From Accumulibacter phosphatis (lineage in GTDB: Bacteria; Pseudomonadota; Gammaproteobacteria; Burkholderiales; Rhodocyclaceae), in the NCBI RefSeq assembly GCF_000024165.1, contig NC_013194.1:3472001-3536000 (forward strand): a stretch of DNA of 64,000 nucleotides. Reading direction: 5' to 3'. Position numbers and translations under genes: made by a program. Below, piece by piece: positions 17,674 through 29,257 of this stretch. How positions within the stretch are numbered: the first letter of the stretch is position 1; each line of letters begins with the position of its first letter. The notes under the pieces are model-generated. The model was not told where the DNA came from and did not search any database. It saw only the letters and a list, made by a program, of their open reading frames with translations.

Positions 17674-18438
17674 TCAGCTTCGATAGCTGGAATCGGCTCG
17701 GTCGAGTTTGCGCAGCAAGGCTGGCCAGGCGAGGCCGCCGCCTGCGCCGCGCGTCACCTGTTCCCATTGCGTCGGAGCACCGTCGATGATCTGTTGGCTG
17801 ATGCGGCGAAGCGGTTGCCCGCCGCTCATCGCACGCACCTGAATCATGCAGGTGGTCTCGAAGAAATACATCGCCACGAAGGCTTCGGCCACCGAGCGGC
17901 CAACCGTCAACAGGCCGTGATTGCGCAACATGAGAAAACGCTTCTCTCCCAGGTCGCCGACCAGCCTCGGCTTTTCGTCTTCCTGTAGCGCGACGCCCTC
18001 GTAGTCATGGTAGGCCAGCGACGACAGCACGAAAATCGAGTGCTGCGACAAGGGCAGCACGCCATCCTGCTGTGCAGACACCGCGACGCCATTGATGCTG
18101 TGCACGTGCAGAACGCAGTTTGCATCCTCGCGAGCGGCATGCACGGCGCTGTGAATGGTGAAGCCCGCCGGATTGATTTCGTAAGGGCTGTCGACCACCT
18201 TGTTCCCTTGAAGATTGACCTTGACGAGACTGGACGCGGTGATCTCGCTGAACATCAAACCGTAGGGGTTGATCAGGAAATGATGTTCCGACCCTGGCAG
18301 GCGTGCCGAGACATGCGTGAAGATCAAGTCATCCCAGCCAAACATGGCGACGAGACGATAGCAAGCCGCAAGGTCAACGCGTTGCAGCCATTCTGCCTCG
18401 CTCACCTGCGATCGAATCTCCGATGTCTGATCGTTCAT
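17674..18438 (-). CDS. class II aldolase/adducin-family protein
   Basis: The 254-residue product matches the aldolase II/adducin head domain. It has the zinc-binding CVLHVHSINGVAVSA, an N-terminal WDDLIFTHVSARLPGSEHHF, and the second histidine region FLMLRNHGLLTVG. Members cleave or epimerise sugar phosphates, or are uncharacterised; the substrate is not clear here. ATG 18438 has AAAGGAGCC upstream; the open frame continues back to 18918 through the TetR gene but that part is antisense. It is divergent from the tetR gene with a 60-base shared promoter region containing a perfect-arm palindrome, so repression by that regulator is likely. Confidence 0.88.
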   Translation of the reverse strand: MNDQTSEIRSQVSEAEWLQRVDLAACYRLVAMFGWDDLIFTHVSARLPGSEHHFLINPYGLMFSEITASSLVKVNLQGNKVVDSPYEINPAGFTIHSAVHAAREDANCVLHVHSINGVAVSAQQDGVLPLSQHSIFVLSSLAYHDYEGVALQEDEKPRLVGDLGEKRFLMLRNHGLLTVGRSVAEAFVAMYFFETTCMIQVRAMSGGQPLRRISQQIIDGAPTQWEQVTRGAGGGLAWPALLRKLDRADSSYRS

Positions 18439-18472
18439 GGCTGGCTCCTTTCGTTGAAAGTACGCTAATATA

Positions 18473-18484
18473 TAGACTGGTCTA
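18473..18484. promoter_or_regulatory. palindromic operator between aldolase and tetR genes
   Basis: TAGAC (18473-18477), a two-base centre and GTCTA (18480-18484) form a symmetric site. It lies 14 bases before the tetR start and 34 bases before the divergent aldolase start. TAGACC-type half sites are known for the LmrA/YxaF branch of TetR repressors, to which the adjacent regulator appears related. Binding here is an inference. Confidence 0.6.
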
Positions 18485-18498
18485 GCTGGGAAGTCAAG

Positions 18499-19095
18499 AT
18501 GGATGGCAAAGCGCAGCTCGGTAGTCGCGACAGAATGCTCGAGGCAGCAATCAGCCTGATGCGCGGCTCGGGTTTGACCGGCGCAGGAATCAACGAGATC
18601 GTCCGCGTCAGCGGTGCGCCAAAGGGGTCGGTCTATCACTTCTTTCCGCAAGGCAAGGCTCAGATCGCGAGCGAAGCGCTCACCGTCTATTCCAAGCGGG
18701 TGATGGCCTTCATCGATCAGGCGTTGGCGAGCGAGCGCCAGGAGGGCGCCAAAGTGAGTGCCCTGTTCAGGGCATTTGCCCGCCGCGTCGAAGAGGGCGA
18801 TTTCCGCCAGAGTTGTGCCGTGGGCACCGTCACTCTCGATCTCGACGCGGATCTCCAGCAACTTCAAACCATTCTCGGCGACGCCTTTTCGCAATGGGCG
18901 GCTTTGATCGGCGAACACCTCGATCTCGGCGATGCGGTCCGCACCCGATCGTTTGCCGGATTGATTCTGACGTCCATCGAGGGCGCCTATGTGCGCTGCA
19001 GGGCGGAACGCTCGTCGCGAGCTTTCACCGAGGCCGGCGAATGGCTGGCGATACTTGCCGATCAGCAGAAGCTGAAGGCGATGCGACCGGCGTGA
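18499..19095 (+). CDS. TetR-family repressor (LmrA/YxaF-like)
   Basis: The 198-residue protein has the TetR helix-turn-helix (RDRMLEAAISLMRGSGL, INEIVRVSGAPKGSVYHFFP). The LmrA/YxaF-type ligand domain has DFRQSCAVGTVTLDLDAD and a C-terminal LILTSIEGAYVRCRAERS. It most likely represses itself and the divergent aldolase-family gene through the TAGAC palindrome between them. The inducer is unknown. Confidence 0.9.
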   Translation: MDGKAQLGSRDRMLEAAISLMRGSGLTGAGINEIVRVSGAPKGSVYHFFPQGKAQIASEALTVYSKRVMAFIDQALASERQEGAKVSALFRAFARRVEEGDFRQSCAVGTVTLDLDADLQQLQTILGDAFSQWAALIGEHLDLGDAVRTRSFAGLILTSIEGAYVRCRAERSSRAFTEAGEWLAILADQQKLKAMRPA

Positions 19096-19150
19096 GCGGT
19101 CCTAGCGCTCAGTGCCAGATCGGCAGCGCGAAACAGGAGGCGTCGCGGCT

Positions 19151-19606
19151 TCATGGCCGGAACATCGGGAACGGGGTTTTCCAGCCGCGCCGCGTATCCG
19201 ACACCTGCATGGCCAGTGAGGTGATGTCCACGCCCGATTGGCCGCCGTTGTAGAAGACCAGCAGATCCTCCAGGAAGGTCTGGCGGTCGGGCCACTTCTG
19301 CAGAAAGCGCGCCAGATCGGCGGCGAAGCGCGTGTCGGGCGACAGTTGCGGCAGCAGTTCAGCCAGTTCGTCGCGCTTGTCGGCCAGGCTGCCAGCCGTG
19401 GACGCGGCCATCTTTCGCGCCTTCTCCGGAGTTACGCCACGCGCGATGTGACGGTCGCCGAACTCGTGGTGCAATTCGCTCATTTCCCACAGCAGCGCGC
19501 CCGCCCGACCCAGTGCCGCCGCGTCATCGGCCCCTGCCTGGAACGGCAGTGCAAGCAGGCCAGCGACAACGCCGAAGACACGCCAGAAACGGCCAACGCC
19601 ATGCAT
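19151..19606 (-). CDS. hypothetical exported protein
   Basis: The 151-residue protein starts with a clear signal peptide (FGVVAGLLALPFQAGA). A helical mature part follows (LGRAGALLWEMSELHHEFG, and DKRDELAELLPQLSPDTRF). I do not recognise a family. ATG 19606 is chosen for its strong AAAGGAGAGG site, placing the upstream lipoprotein stop (19618) 11 bases away. Together with that gene and the FemAB-like gene it forms a probable three-gene minus-strand unit after acnA. Confidence 0.65.
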   Translation of the reverse strand: MHGVGRFWRVFGVVAGLLALPFQAGADDAAALGRAGALLWEMSELHHEFGDRHIARGVTPEKARKMAASTAGSLADKRDELAELLPQLSPDTRFAADLARFLQKWPDRQTFLEDLLVFYNGGQSGVDITSLAMQVSDTRRGWKTPFPMFRP

Positions 19607-19617
19607 GCCCTCTCCTT

Positions 19618-20016
19618 TCATGGCGGGGTGGCGCCGGTTTCGACCCAGCGTCCCTGCACGCGTCGCTGCCAGTCTCGTCCATCCCGACTCCGCCAGGTGC
19701 CGCCGGTAGCGCAGCAGCCGCCGGCGCCCAACGCCTGACGGCCGAGCTCGACGCGGATGTAGTCGGAATCGGCAGTGACATCCTGCCGCTGGCAAACGCT
19801 CAGCATCGGGTAGAAATCCGTCGTCAGCACTCGCTCCCGCCGCCCATCCGGCAGCACCCGGAACACCTCGCAATCGTCCAGCGCCAGGTGTACCGGCAAC
19901 CCTTGCACTTCGGCGCGGAAATGTTGCGCCGTGTCCGGTGGTGGCTCAGCCTGGCATCCGCCGAGAAGCAGCAGCAGACTACAGCTTCGCCACCAGCGCA
20001 TCGAGGATGTCTGCAT
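19618..20016 (-). CDS. hypothetical lipoprotein
   Basis: This 132-residue protein has an N-terminal lipoprotein signal (SCSLLLLLGGCQ), which predicts lipid attachment at Cys21 after cleavage by signal peptidase II. The mature part contains paired cysteines (DCEVF, VCQRQ, GGCCATGG) but no family I can name. GAAGGATAG precedes ATG 20016. It follows the FemAB-like gene by 4 bases, suggesting a shared transcript. Confidence 0.65.
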   Translation of the reverse strand: MQTSSMRWWRSCSLLLLLGGCQAEPPPDTAQHFRAEVQGLPVHLALDDCEVFRVLPDGRRERVLTTDFYPMLSVCQRQDVTADSDYIRVELGRQALGAGGCCATGGTWRSRDGRDWQRRVQGRWVETGATPP

Positions 20017-20020
20017 TCAT

Positions 20021-21190
20021 CTATCCTTCGGGCGGTGGCAGACAGTCTCGCCGGAACGGCAGGCGCTCGGCCACTTCGACCCGGTAGTCGGCAACCGCCT
20101 CGCCCTGAAGCTGCAGATGGCGACCGATCAGTTCGCGCATCGTCGCGTCGCCAATCCAGTGCGCAGAACACACGGCGGTCGGCGTAAAGCCACGCGCAAG
20201 CTTGTGCTCGCCGCCGGCGCCGGGCTCGAAGCGACGCAGGCCATGGCGCAGGCAATAGGCGATTCCCTGGTAGAAACAGAGCTCGAAATGCAGACTGTGG
20301 AAGTTGCCGAGGCAGCCCCAGTAACGCCCGTAGAGCACGTCGTCGCTGCGGAAACAAAGCGCGACGGCGACCGGAATGGCGCCATCGCGGGCAATGAAAG
20401 CGACCATTCGGCGACCCAGGGCGGCCGCCAGATCGGCGAAGCAGGCGGCGGAAAAAACCGCGTGATTGTTGAACTTGGCAAAGGTGGCGGCGTAGAGAGC
20501 GTGCAGCAGCGGCCATTCGGCAGGGTCGATCTCGTCTCCATGCCGCGTCTCAAGGCGCAGGCCGCTGCTCTCGACGCGCCGCCGCTCGGCCTTCACCTTG
20601 CGCCGCTTGGCGGCGCTGAAAGTCGCCAGATAGCCGTCGAAATCGCCGCAGCCCGGATCGATCCAGTGAAACTGCACGTCGTGGCTGATCAGCAAACCAT
20701 CACCTTGCAGCAGCGTCGCTTCGTTTTCGGTCGGCAGCGCCACATGCCACGACGACGTGCCCAGGCGATCGGCGAGTGTTCTCGCGCCGTCGACGAGAGC
20801 CTGCCGGATGCCGGCCGCCGCGGGTCCATCGGCGACGAGGAGGCGAGGTCCGGCTACCGGTGTGTGTGGCAGGCAGGTCATCAATTTCGGGTAGTACTCG
20901 CGGCCGAGCTGGCGATACGCCGCTGCCCATGACCAGTCGTAGATGAAGTCGCCGTGCGAATGGCTCTTGACATACAGCGGTAGCAGGCCGACGACCCGAC
21001 CCAGTTCGTCGCTCGCCACGAGATGCCTGGCCCCCCAACCCCAGGCGTCGGCGGCAGCGCCGTGGCGCTCGATGATCGCCAGGAAGTCCGCATTGAGGAA
21101 AGGATGGCCCGCCGGGCATAGGCGTACCCACACCTCGCGCGGTATGGCGCTGGCCGCCGTGGCGGTACGGATCGAAAGGCGCAACGGCAA
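20021..21190 (-). CDS. FemAB/GNAT-like peptidogalycan-type acyltransferase family protein
   Basis: The protein resembles the large GNAT-fold family often annotated as peptidogalycan biosynthesis protein (formerly DUF482). Recognisable parts are GHPFLNADFLAIIE, LPLYVKSHSHGDFIYDWSWA, YYPKLMTCLPHTPVAGPRLL, SSWHVALPTENEA and FEPGAGGEHKLARGF. The true substrate of the family is not established. No ATG gives a sensible N-terminus: the ATG at 21322 lies inside acnA. I favour TTG 21190, preceded by a GGGA stretch, giving 389 residues starting MPLRLSIRTA; the start is uncertain. Confidence 0.8.
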   Translation of the reverse strand: MPLRLSIRTATAASAIPREVWVRLCPAGHPFLNADFLAIIERHGAAADAWGWGARHLVASDELGRVVGLLPLYVKSHSHGDFIYDWSWAAAYRQLGREYYPKLMTCLPHTPVAGPRLLVADGPAAAGIRQALVDGARTLADRLGTSSWHVALPTENEATLLQGDGLLISHDVQFHWIDPGCGDFDGYLATFSAAKRRKVKAERRRVESSGLRLETRHGDEIDPAEWPLLHALYAATFAKFNNHAVFSAACFADLAAALGRRMVAFIARDGAIPVAVALCFRSDDVLYGRYWGCLGNFHSLHFELCFYQGIAYCLRHGLRRFEPGAGGEHKLARGFTPTAVCSAHWIGDATMRELIGRHLQLQGEAVADYRVEVAERLPFRRDCLPPPEG

Positions 21191-21228
21191 GTTCGTCCCG
21201 ATCGATTCCTGTCGGCAATCCTCGGTCG

Positions 21229-23937
<2,709 letters not shown>

Positions 23938-24206
23938 CGAAGGTCTCCCCACAGGCACGCGCGGCGCGCAGGCACTCAACAACTGACATCACGCCACCGC
24001 GCTCGTTCCCCGCGCCGCTCACCCCCGACCACCGGCCGCTGCGCGTGCTCCGGGACCACTGGCCACCGTCTTCGCCGACCGGCGCGGCGCGCCTGCGCCC
24101 AGGCCCACCGGGTCGGCCCTTCGCCCGGCGCGCTCCAGCCGCGCGTCGACCGCCTCGCCACCTTTCTTGTCGCCCCCGGGGGCGTGGGTTACGATGATTG
24201 CCCCGC

Positions 24207-26138
24207 ATGACCCGGAATTCCGCAATGGAAGCGCAACAATTCCAGGCGCTCGTCGCCCGCGTCGAACGGTTGGCCGAAGCCGACCCCAAGGGCTACGTGC
24301 TGCGCGTCTTCGCTATCGCCGCGCTGGGCTTCGTCATCCTCGGCCTCGTGATCGCCATGGCAATGCTCAACGTCGCGCTGATCGGTGGCGTCGTGCTGCT
24401 GGTCGTCTTCACCGGCGGCAAGGCCCTGCTCTTCTTCGCCAAACTCGGCAAGCTCGTCATCGTCCTCGCGATCCCCGTCTGGTTGATGTTGCGCACCACC
24501 TGGACGCTGGTCTTCGCGCGCTTTCCGCGGCCCGAGGGGCGCGCGATCCGGCGCGACGAGGCGGCGGCATTGTTCGCCCGCCTCGACGCGATGCGCGAGC
24601 GGACCGGCGGCCCTCGCGTGCATCGCGTGCTGCTCACCGACGAACTCAACGCCGCCATCGTCCAGCGTCCGCGCCTGGGCCTCCTGGGCTGGCAGGAAAA
24701 TACCTTGATCCTCGGCCTGCGCCTCCTGCAGGCACTTTCCGAGGACGAGGCGATGGCGGTGGTGGCGCACGAATACGGCCACCTGGCTGGCCACCATGGC
24801 CGCTTCGCCGCCTTCATCTACCGCCTCCGCAACGCCTGGGGCCGCCTGCAGGCGATGTCGCAGCAATGGAACGACTGGGGTTCGCGGCTGATCGCCCGAC
24901 TCTTCCGCTGGTACGCGCCGCGCTTCAACGCCTACACCTTCGCGCTGGCGCGGCAGCACGAATACCTGGCCGACCGCACCTCGGTCGAACTCGTCGGCGC
25001 CGGAGCGGCGGCCGACGCGCTGATGCGCACCGGCATTGCGGCGCGCTACGAGTCGGAGGGCTTCTGGCCGGCCATCCAGCGCCGCATCGCGGCCGAGGCC
25101 GAGCCGCCCGCGGGCCGCGGGCTGATGTGGCGGCAGAGCCAGCGCGAGGCGCTTGACGCCGACGCGCGACAACGCTACCTGGATGCCGCACGCCGCGAGG
25201 CAACCGATCCCTTCGACACCCACCCGGCGCTCGTCGACCGCCTCGCCGCCATCGGCGCCGCAGCCGACGGGCAGGCCGCCGAGCGCCTGGCGCCGCCCGC
25301 CGTCTCGGCCGCCGAGTCCTGGTTCGGAACGCAGTTGCCGGCGCTGTCGGCCGAGTTCGACCGGCGCTGGCGCGACGAAGTCGCCGATCAGTGGAAGGAA
25401 CGCCACGAGCACCTGCGGCGACAGGCGGCGCGCGTTGCCGATTTGGCGACACGGACTGAACTCAGCGACGATGAACGCTGGGACTACCTCTGCGCGGTCG
25501 AGGAGACCGACCCCGACCGCGACTTGATGCCGCTCCTCGAAGGCTTGCTCGCGGCGGCGCCCGCGCACCTGCCGGCGCTGTTCCGGCGCGGCCGCCTGCG
25601 CCTCGATCGCGGCGACGAAGCCGGCATCGGCGACCTCGAACGTGTAATCGCCGCCGACCCCTCGGCTACCCTCCCTGGCTGCGACATCGCCTGGCAGTTC
25701 TATCGCCGCCGTGGCACCGACGGCGACGCCGCACAGGCTGAGGCCTGGCAGAAGCGCTGGATGGAACGTTCGACCTACGAGAACACGGTGAACGCCGAGT
25801 TGTCGCAACTGCCGGCCGACGCCACGCTGGCGCCGCACGACCTGCCCGAAGATCGGCTCGACATCGTGCGCCACATCGTAGCGGGCAACGCCACGCACAT
25901 CCGTCGCGCCTACCTGCTGCGCCGCATCCTGACGAGTAATCCGGCCTGCCACGACTACGTGATCTGCATCGAAACCGCGCGTTTCACGCTCGGCAACAAG
26001 GGGCCGGCCGTCGTCAAGCGCCTCGCCGCACTCGAATGGCCGATGCACGTGTTCATCGTTCAACTCGGCGGCGAACCGTTCAAGCGTTTCCGCAAGACGA
26101 TCGACAAACAGAAGATCGCGCCCATCTACGCGTTGTGA
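24207..26138 (+). CDS. M48-family membrane zinc metalloprotease
   Basis: The protein of about 643 residues has two hydrophobic stretches near the N-terminus (about 35-60 and 65-95). A peptidase M48 domain follows with the zinc motif VVAHEYGHLAGHH and the downstream ligand region ALARQHEYLADRTSVEL. The C-terminal half has TPR-like charged helices and no clear domain. M48 enzymes such as HtpX and Oma1 act in membrane-protein quality control. This version, with a long C-terminal extension, is a less studied branch. ATG 24207 is used; ATG 24225 is equally possible and neither has a strong ribosome binding site. Confidence 0.88.
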   Translation: MTRNSAMEAQQFQALVARVERLAEADPKGYVLRVFAIAALGFVILGLVIAMAMLNVALIGGVVLLVVFTGGKALLFFAKLGKLVIVLAIPVWLMLRTTWTLVFARFPRPEGRAIRRDEAAALFARLDAMRERTGGPRVHRVLLTDELNAAIVQRPRLGLLGWQENTLILGLRLLQALSEDEAMAVVAHEYGHLAGHHGRFAAFIYRLRNAWGRLQAMSQQWNDWGSRLIARLFRWYAPRFNAYTFALARQHEYLADRTSVELVGAGAAADALMRTGIAARYESEGFWPAIQRRIAAEAEPPAGRGLMWRQSQREALDADARQRYLDAARREATDPFDTHPALVDRLAAIGAAADGQAAERLAPPAVSAAESWFGTQLPALSAEFDRRWRDEVADQWKERHEHLRRQAARVADLATRTELSDDERWDYLCAVEETDPDRDLMPLLEGLLAAAPAHLPALFRRGRLRLDRGDEAGIGDLERVIAADPSATLPGCDIAWQFYRRRGTDGDAAQAEAWQKRWMERSTYENTVNAELSQLPADATLAPHDLPEDRLDIVRHIVAGNATHIRRAYLLRRILTSNPACHDYVICIETARFTLGNKGPAVVKRLAALEWPMHVFIVQLGGEPFKRFRKTIDKQKIAPIYAL

Positions 26139-26192
26139 GGTACGCCTGTTTGTAAGAGTGAGCGTCACGGCTTGGACTGGGCGAGACGCGCC

Positions 26193-26231
26193 TGTTTGCA
26201 GATTGTCAATTGATTTGACAATCTGCAAACA
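26193..26231. promoter_or_regulatory. perfect 17-bp inverted repeat overlapping a promoter
   Basis: TGTTTGCAGATTGTCAA (26193-26209) and its exact reverse complement (26215-26231) are separated by TTGAT. The right arm contains TTGACA (26215-26220), usable as a -35 box, with TAAGCT (26240-26245) as a -10 candidate at 19 bases. The ATG of the downstream pseudogene is at 26252, so its transcript would be almost leaderless. A dimeric regulator bound here would cover the -35 box. The first half, TGTTTG, also recurs just upstream near 26148. Confidence 0.7.
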
Positions 26232-26251
26232 CCCCCATCTAAGCTGAGCGC

Positions 26252-27100
26252 ATGATTCCCCGTCCTGCGACGCGGCGCCTCATCGAACTGGCCGGCTACC
26301 ATCCCATCGTCGCCATTACCGGGCCGCGTCAGTCCGGCGGGACCACGCTGGCGCGTGCGATGTTTCCGCAGAAACCTTACGCCAGCCTCGACGACGCCGA
26401 CGTGCGCGCACTCGCCACCGCCGACGCGCGTGGCTTTCTCGCCCAGTAACCCGACGGCGCCGTGATTGACGAAGCCCAGCGTGACCTCGACCACTTTCAC
26501 CGCGTCGTGCTCATGTGCGGCGCGCGCAGTGGCCAACTGCTCAACCTCTCCGCGCTAGCCGCCGACTGCGGCATCACGCACAACACCGCCCATGCCTGGA
26601 TCGGCGTGCTGGCAGCGAGCTACATCGCGACGCGGCTCACACCCTTTCATCGAAATTTCGGCAAGCGTCTGAGCAAGACGCTAAAACTTTACCTCCTCGA
26701 TCCGGGTCTGGCCGCCTGGCTAGCAGGTGTGCGCAGCGCCCCGGAGTTGGTGGTCGGCAGCCTGCGCGGGCCGCTCTTCGAAACCTGGGTGGTGAGCGCA
26801 TTCCTCAAGCGTCGGCGCAACGGGCTGCGCCCGGAGGAGCTTCACTTCTGGCGCTATTCAGCCGGCAACGAGGTCGATCTGCTGATCACGCGCGGCGAGG
26901 AAGTCGTCGCTGCCATCGAATGCAAGTCCGGGCGCACCGTCGCGGGAGACTGGTTCGCGCCGCCGGAACGTTTTGCCGCCCTGGCTGGCTCGCCGCGTCG
27001 CCTGCTCATTTACGGCGGGGACGCTGACCAGCCGCGCAAGGGCGTTCCCGTGTTCGGTTGGCGCGCCATCGGCCGCGCCATGGGTCTCGCGTTCGCCTGA
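26252..27100 (+). pseudogene. AAA ATPase with DUF4143, inactivated
   Basis: The reading frame encodes the start of an AAA_14/DUF4143 ATPase (VAITGPRQSGGTTLARAMFP, then DDADVRALATADARGFLAQ). It is interrupted by TAA at 26447-26449, where relatives carry Tyr or Phe. After the stop the same frame resumes with PDGAVIDEAQR, the Walker B part, then jumps to the winged-helix and DUF4143 region (LSALAADCGITHNTAHAWI, FLKRRRNGLRPEELHFWR, EVDLLITRGEEVVAAIECK). About 100 residues of the ATPase core are missing. The Walker A lysine is also replaced by glycine (SGGTT for SGKTT). Three independent lesions make it a clear pseudogene. Intact relatives are of unproven function. Confidence 0.9.
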
Positions 27101-27133
27101 TCCTCCGGTCGCCACCCAACCAAGGAGACCCTC

Positions 27134-27306
27134 ATGGCAGCCAAGAGTGTGCTCCCGAGGTCCGGGCAGCCGGCGGCACCTATGCGGAGATTCGGGTCGA
27201 CCAGGCACATACGGACGGCAATCTGGTCACCGCACCCGCCTGGCCGGCACACCCTGCCTGGCTGGCAAAATTCCTGCAGGTGCTGGGAACGCGCATCGAT
27301 CCCTGA
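27134..27306 (+). pseudogene. remnant of a DJ-1/PfpI-family protein
   Basis: AAGGAG at 27122-27127 precedes ATG 27134, which begins MAAKSVL, the usual PfpI/YhbO-type N-terminus. In another frame the DNA immediately continues as the family C-terminus: PEVRAAGGTYAEI, then DQAHTDGNLVTAPAWPAHPA and WLAKFLQVLGTRIDP, ending with TGA at 27304-27306. The roughly 120 residues between, including the nucleophile cysteine, are deleted and the junction is out of frame. It lies directly after the ATPase pseudogene and shows the same kind of lesion. Confidence 0.82.
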
Positions 27307-27372
27307 GTCGATCTGGCGGCCAGCGCCTGGCAGCACTGGCCGATGTCGCCGACGCGAGGCCGGGTGACCAGA

Positions 27373-28983
27373 TCAGACGCGGAACCGGCTCGTGACGTTG
27401 TCGAGGCTCCTGGAGAGTTGCTCCAGGCTGCGCACGTCGGCGGCAATTGCCGCCAGCGCATGGCGGTTCTGGTCGGCCATTTGTGCCACCTGTTCGACGT
27501 TCTGGGCGATCGTCGTGCTCGCAGCGCGCTGCTCCTCGACTGCCAGGGTGATCTCGCTGACCTCACCCGCGACGCCGCCGAGGTTCTCGCGCACCAGCGA
27601 CATGGCCGCATACGCCTTCTCGGCTTGCGTCACGCTCTGGCCAACCGCGGTCAGGCTTTGCTCCATACCCTGCACCGCCTCCGCCGAGCGACTGCCGATG
27701 GCTTCGATCATCTGCGAGATTTCCCGCGTGGAGTTGGCGGTGCGCTCGGCAAGCTTGCGGACTTCGTCGGCAACCACCGCGAAGCCGCGCCCCTGCTCGC
27801 CGGCTCGCGCCGCCTCGATCGCGGCGTTGAGCGCCAGGAGATTGGTCTGTTCGGCGATTTCCCGAATCGTGTCGACGATCGCGGTGATGCGCCGGGACTC
27901 CTCACCCAGCGCACCGATGACCCGGCTCGCCACATTCACGGAAGCCGCCACGCGGCCGATTTCTTCGGTGACCGCATGCACTTCCCTGCCGCCATTGTCC
28001 GCCAGCCTGCCCGCCTCGGTGGTGTGGGCGCTGACCTTGCGCGCGTAGTCCGCCACCTGGGTGATGCTCACCGCCATCTCTTCGACCGACGCCGACATCG
28101 AGGTCGCCGTGTCGCTCTGGGTCTGCGAGCTGTCGACGACGACGCGAGCCTGGCTGTTCAGGCTCTCGGCAGCAGTCAGAACGGCATGCGAGTTCTCGCG
28201 AATCGAGGCCACCGTCGCCCGCAGGCTTTGCTGCATGCCGCCGATACTGGCAAGCAGGCTGCTCTGGTCGTTTGGCCTGACCTGCAAACCCTGCGTCAGG
28301 TCGCCCGCGGCGATCTGCGCAGCCATCTCTCCCGCATAGGCCGGTTCGCCGCCGAGGAGCTTCATCAGAATCCGCAACAACCACAGATGCGACAGAACCA
28401 CGAAAACCAGCGCCAGGGCGCCGACGCCAAGGCTGGAGCGCAACATCCAGGTGCGCGTCTGCTGCTGCGCGGCGTCACTCCTTTCGCCCACTATCGCGAG
28501 TTCGCCGGCGAGGCTCTCGAGCTCTTTCGTCACCTTCTCGGCGGCAGCGTCGAAGCCATCGTCAGCCCTCATGATCGCGTTGCCGGCCTCGCGGCCCTGC
28601 CCGACATAGGCTTTCACCATGCGCTCGCCGGTGTCGTAGAGGCGCTTGACCGCCACGTTCAGCTCGTTGATGGCAGCCTGCCTGGCGGGCCACAGCCCGG
28701 CCAGGCGCTCCAACTGCGACAAGGCTTTCTCGCGTTGCGCCGTGGCCTGGGAGAAGTCGGCTTCGCCGACGACCGCCGCGTCGGTCAGGAACTGCTGGAT
28801 CTGCACGACATGGAAGCGCGTGTCCTTGAAGGCCCGAATACTCTGTTCGACGCGCGACGCTTCCTCCGCGGCGGCAGCGAGCGAGGCGTTGCTGTTCCAG
28901 ACGATGAGATTGCCGAGCAGTAACAGCGCGCAGAGAATCGACGCCGAGAGGGCAACCAGTCGCCTGATCGACAGTTTGAGCAT
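27373..28983 (-). CDS. methyl-accepting chemotaxis protein
   Basis: The 536-residue receptor has a short first membrane helix (about 8-25), a four-helix-bundle type periplasmic domain of about 150 residues, a second span (about 170-190, LGVGALALVFVVLSHLWLL), HAMP, and the cytoplasmic signalling domain. Its conserved hairpin tip reads EIAEQTNLLALNAAIEAARA, then GEQGRGFAVVADEVRKLAER. It would relay ligand binding to CheA/CheW. ATG 28983 follows AACAGGA; ATG 29016 is an alternative. No che genes are nearby, so it is an orphan receptor. No C-terminal NWETF-type CheR tether is seen. Confidence 0.93.
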   Translation of the reverse strand: MLKLSIRRLVALSASILCALLLLGNLIVWNSNASLAAAAEEASRVEQSIRAFKDTRFHVVQIQQFLTDAAVVGEADFSQATAQREKALSQLERLAGLWPARQAAINELNVAVKRLYDTGERMVKAYVGQGREAGNAIMRADDGFDAAAEKVTKELESLAGELAIVGERSDAAQQQTRTWMLRSSLGVGALALVFVVLSHLWLLRILMKLLGGEPAYAGEMAAQIAAGDLTQGLQVRPNDQSSLLASIGGMQQSLRATVASIRENSHAVLTAAESLNSQARVVVDSSQTQSDTATSMSASVEEMAVSITQVADYARKVSAHTTEAGRLADNGGREVHAVTEEIGRVAASVNVASRVIGALGEESRRITAIVDTIREIAEQTNLLALNAAIEAARAGEQGRGFAVVADEVRKLAERTANSTREISQMIEAIGSRSAEAVQGMEQSLTAVGQSVTQAEKAYAAMSLVRENLGGVAGEVSEITLAVEEQRAASTTIAQNVEQVAQMADQNRHALAAIAADVRSLEQLSRSLDNVTSRFRV

Positions 28984-29257
28984 GATGGCATTCCTGTTGA
29001 TATTTTTGGAGGGCATCTCGGGCAGCAGCCATCTGGGATAACGGCAAAGCCCGGGCAGACTTGAGGCCTCTGGTCCGACACCCCGGCAACGGTGCGTCGA
29101 CCGTGACACCCACCACCGACATCGAACAGCGATTGACGGCAGGCGCCAGAAGCCCGGATACTGCCGCGGCCGGCGCCCGAGTTTATCACCATGGCACCGC
29201 CATGGCTATCGACGAGCAGCGCCGGGGAAACCCCGGGTACACGGAGCGAGGGAGAGA

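Noticed and set aside
18439..18918. N-terminal extension of the class II aldolase frame
   Set aside because: It would run antisense through the tetR operator and gene; ATG 18438 has a strong AAAGGAG site and gives the normal family length.
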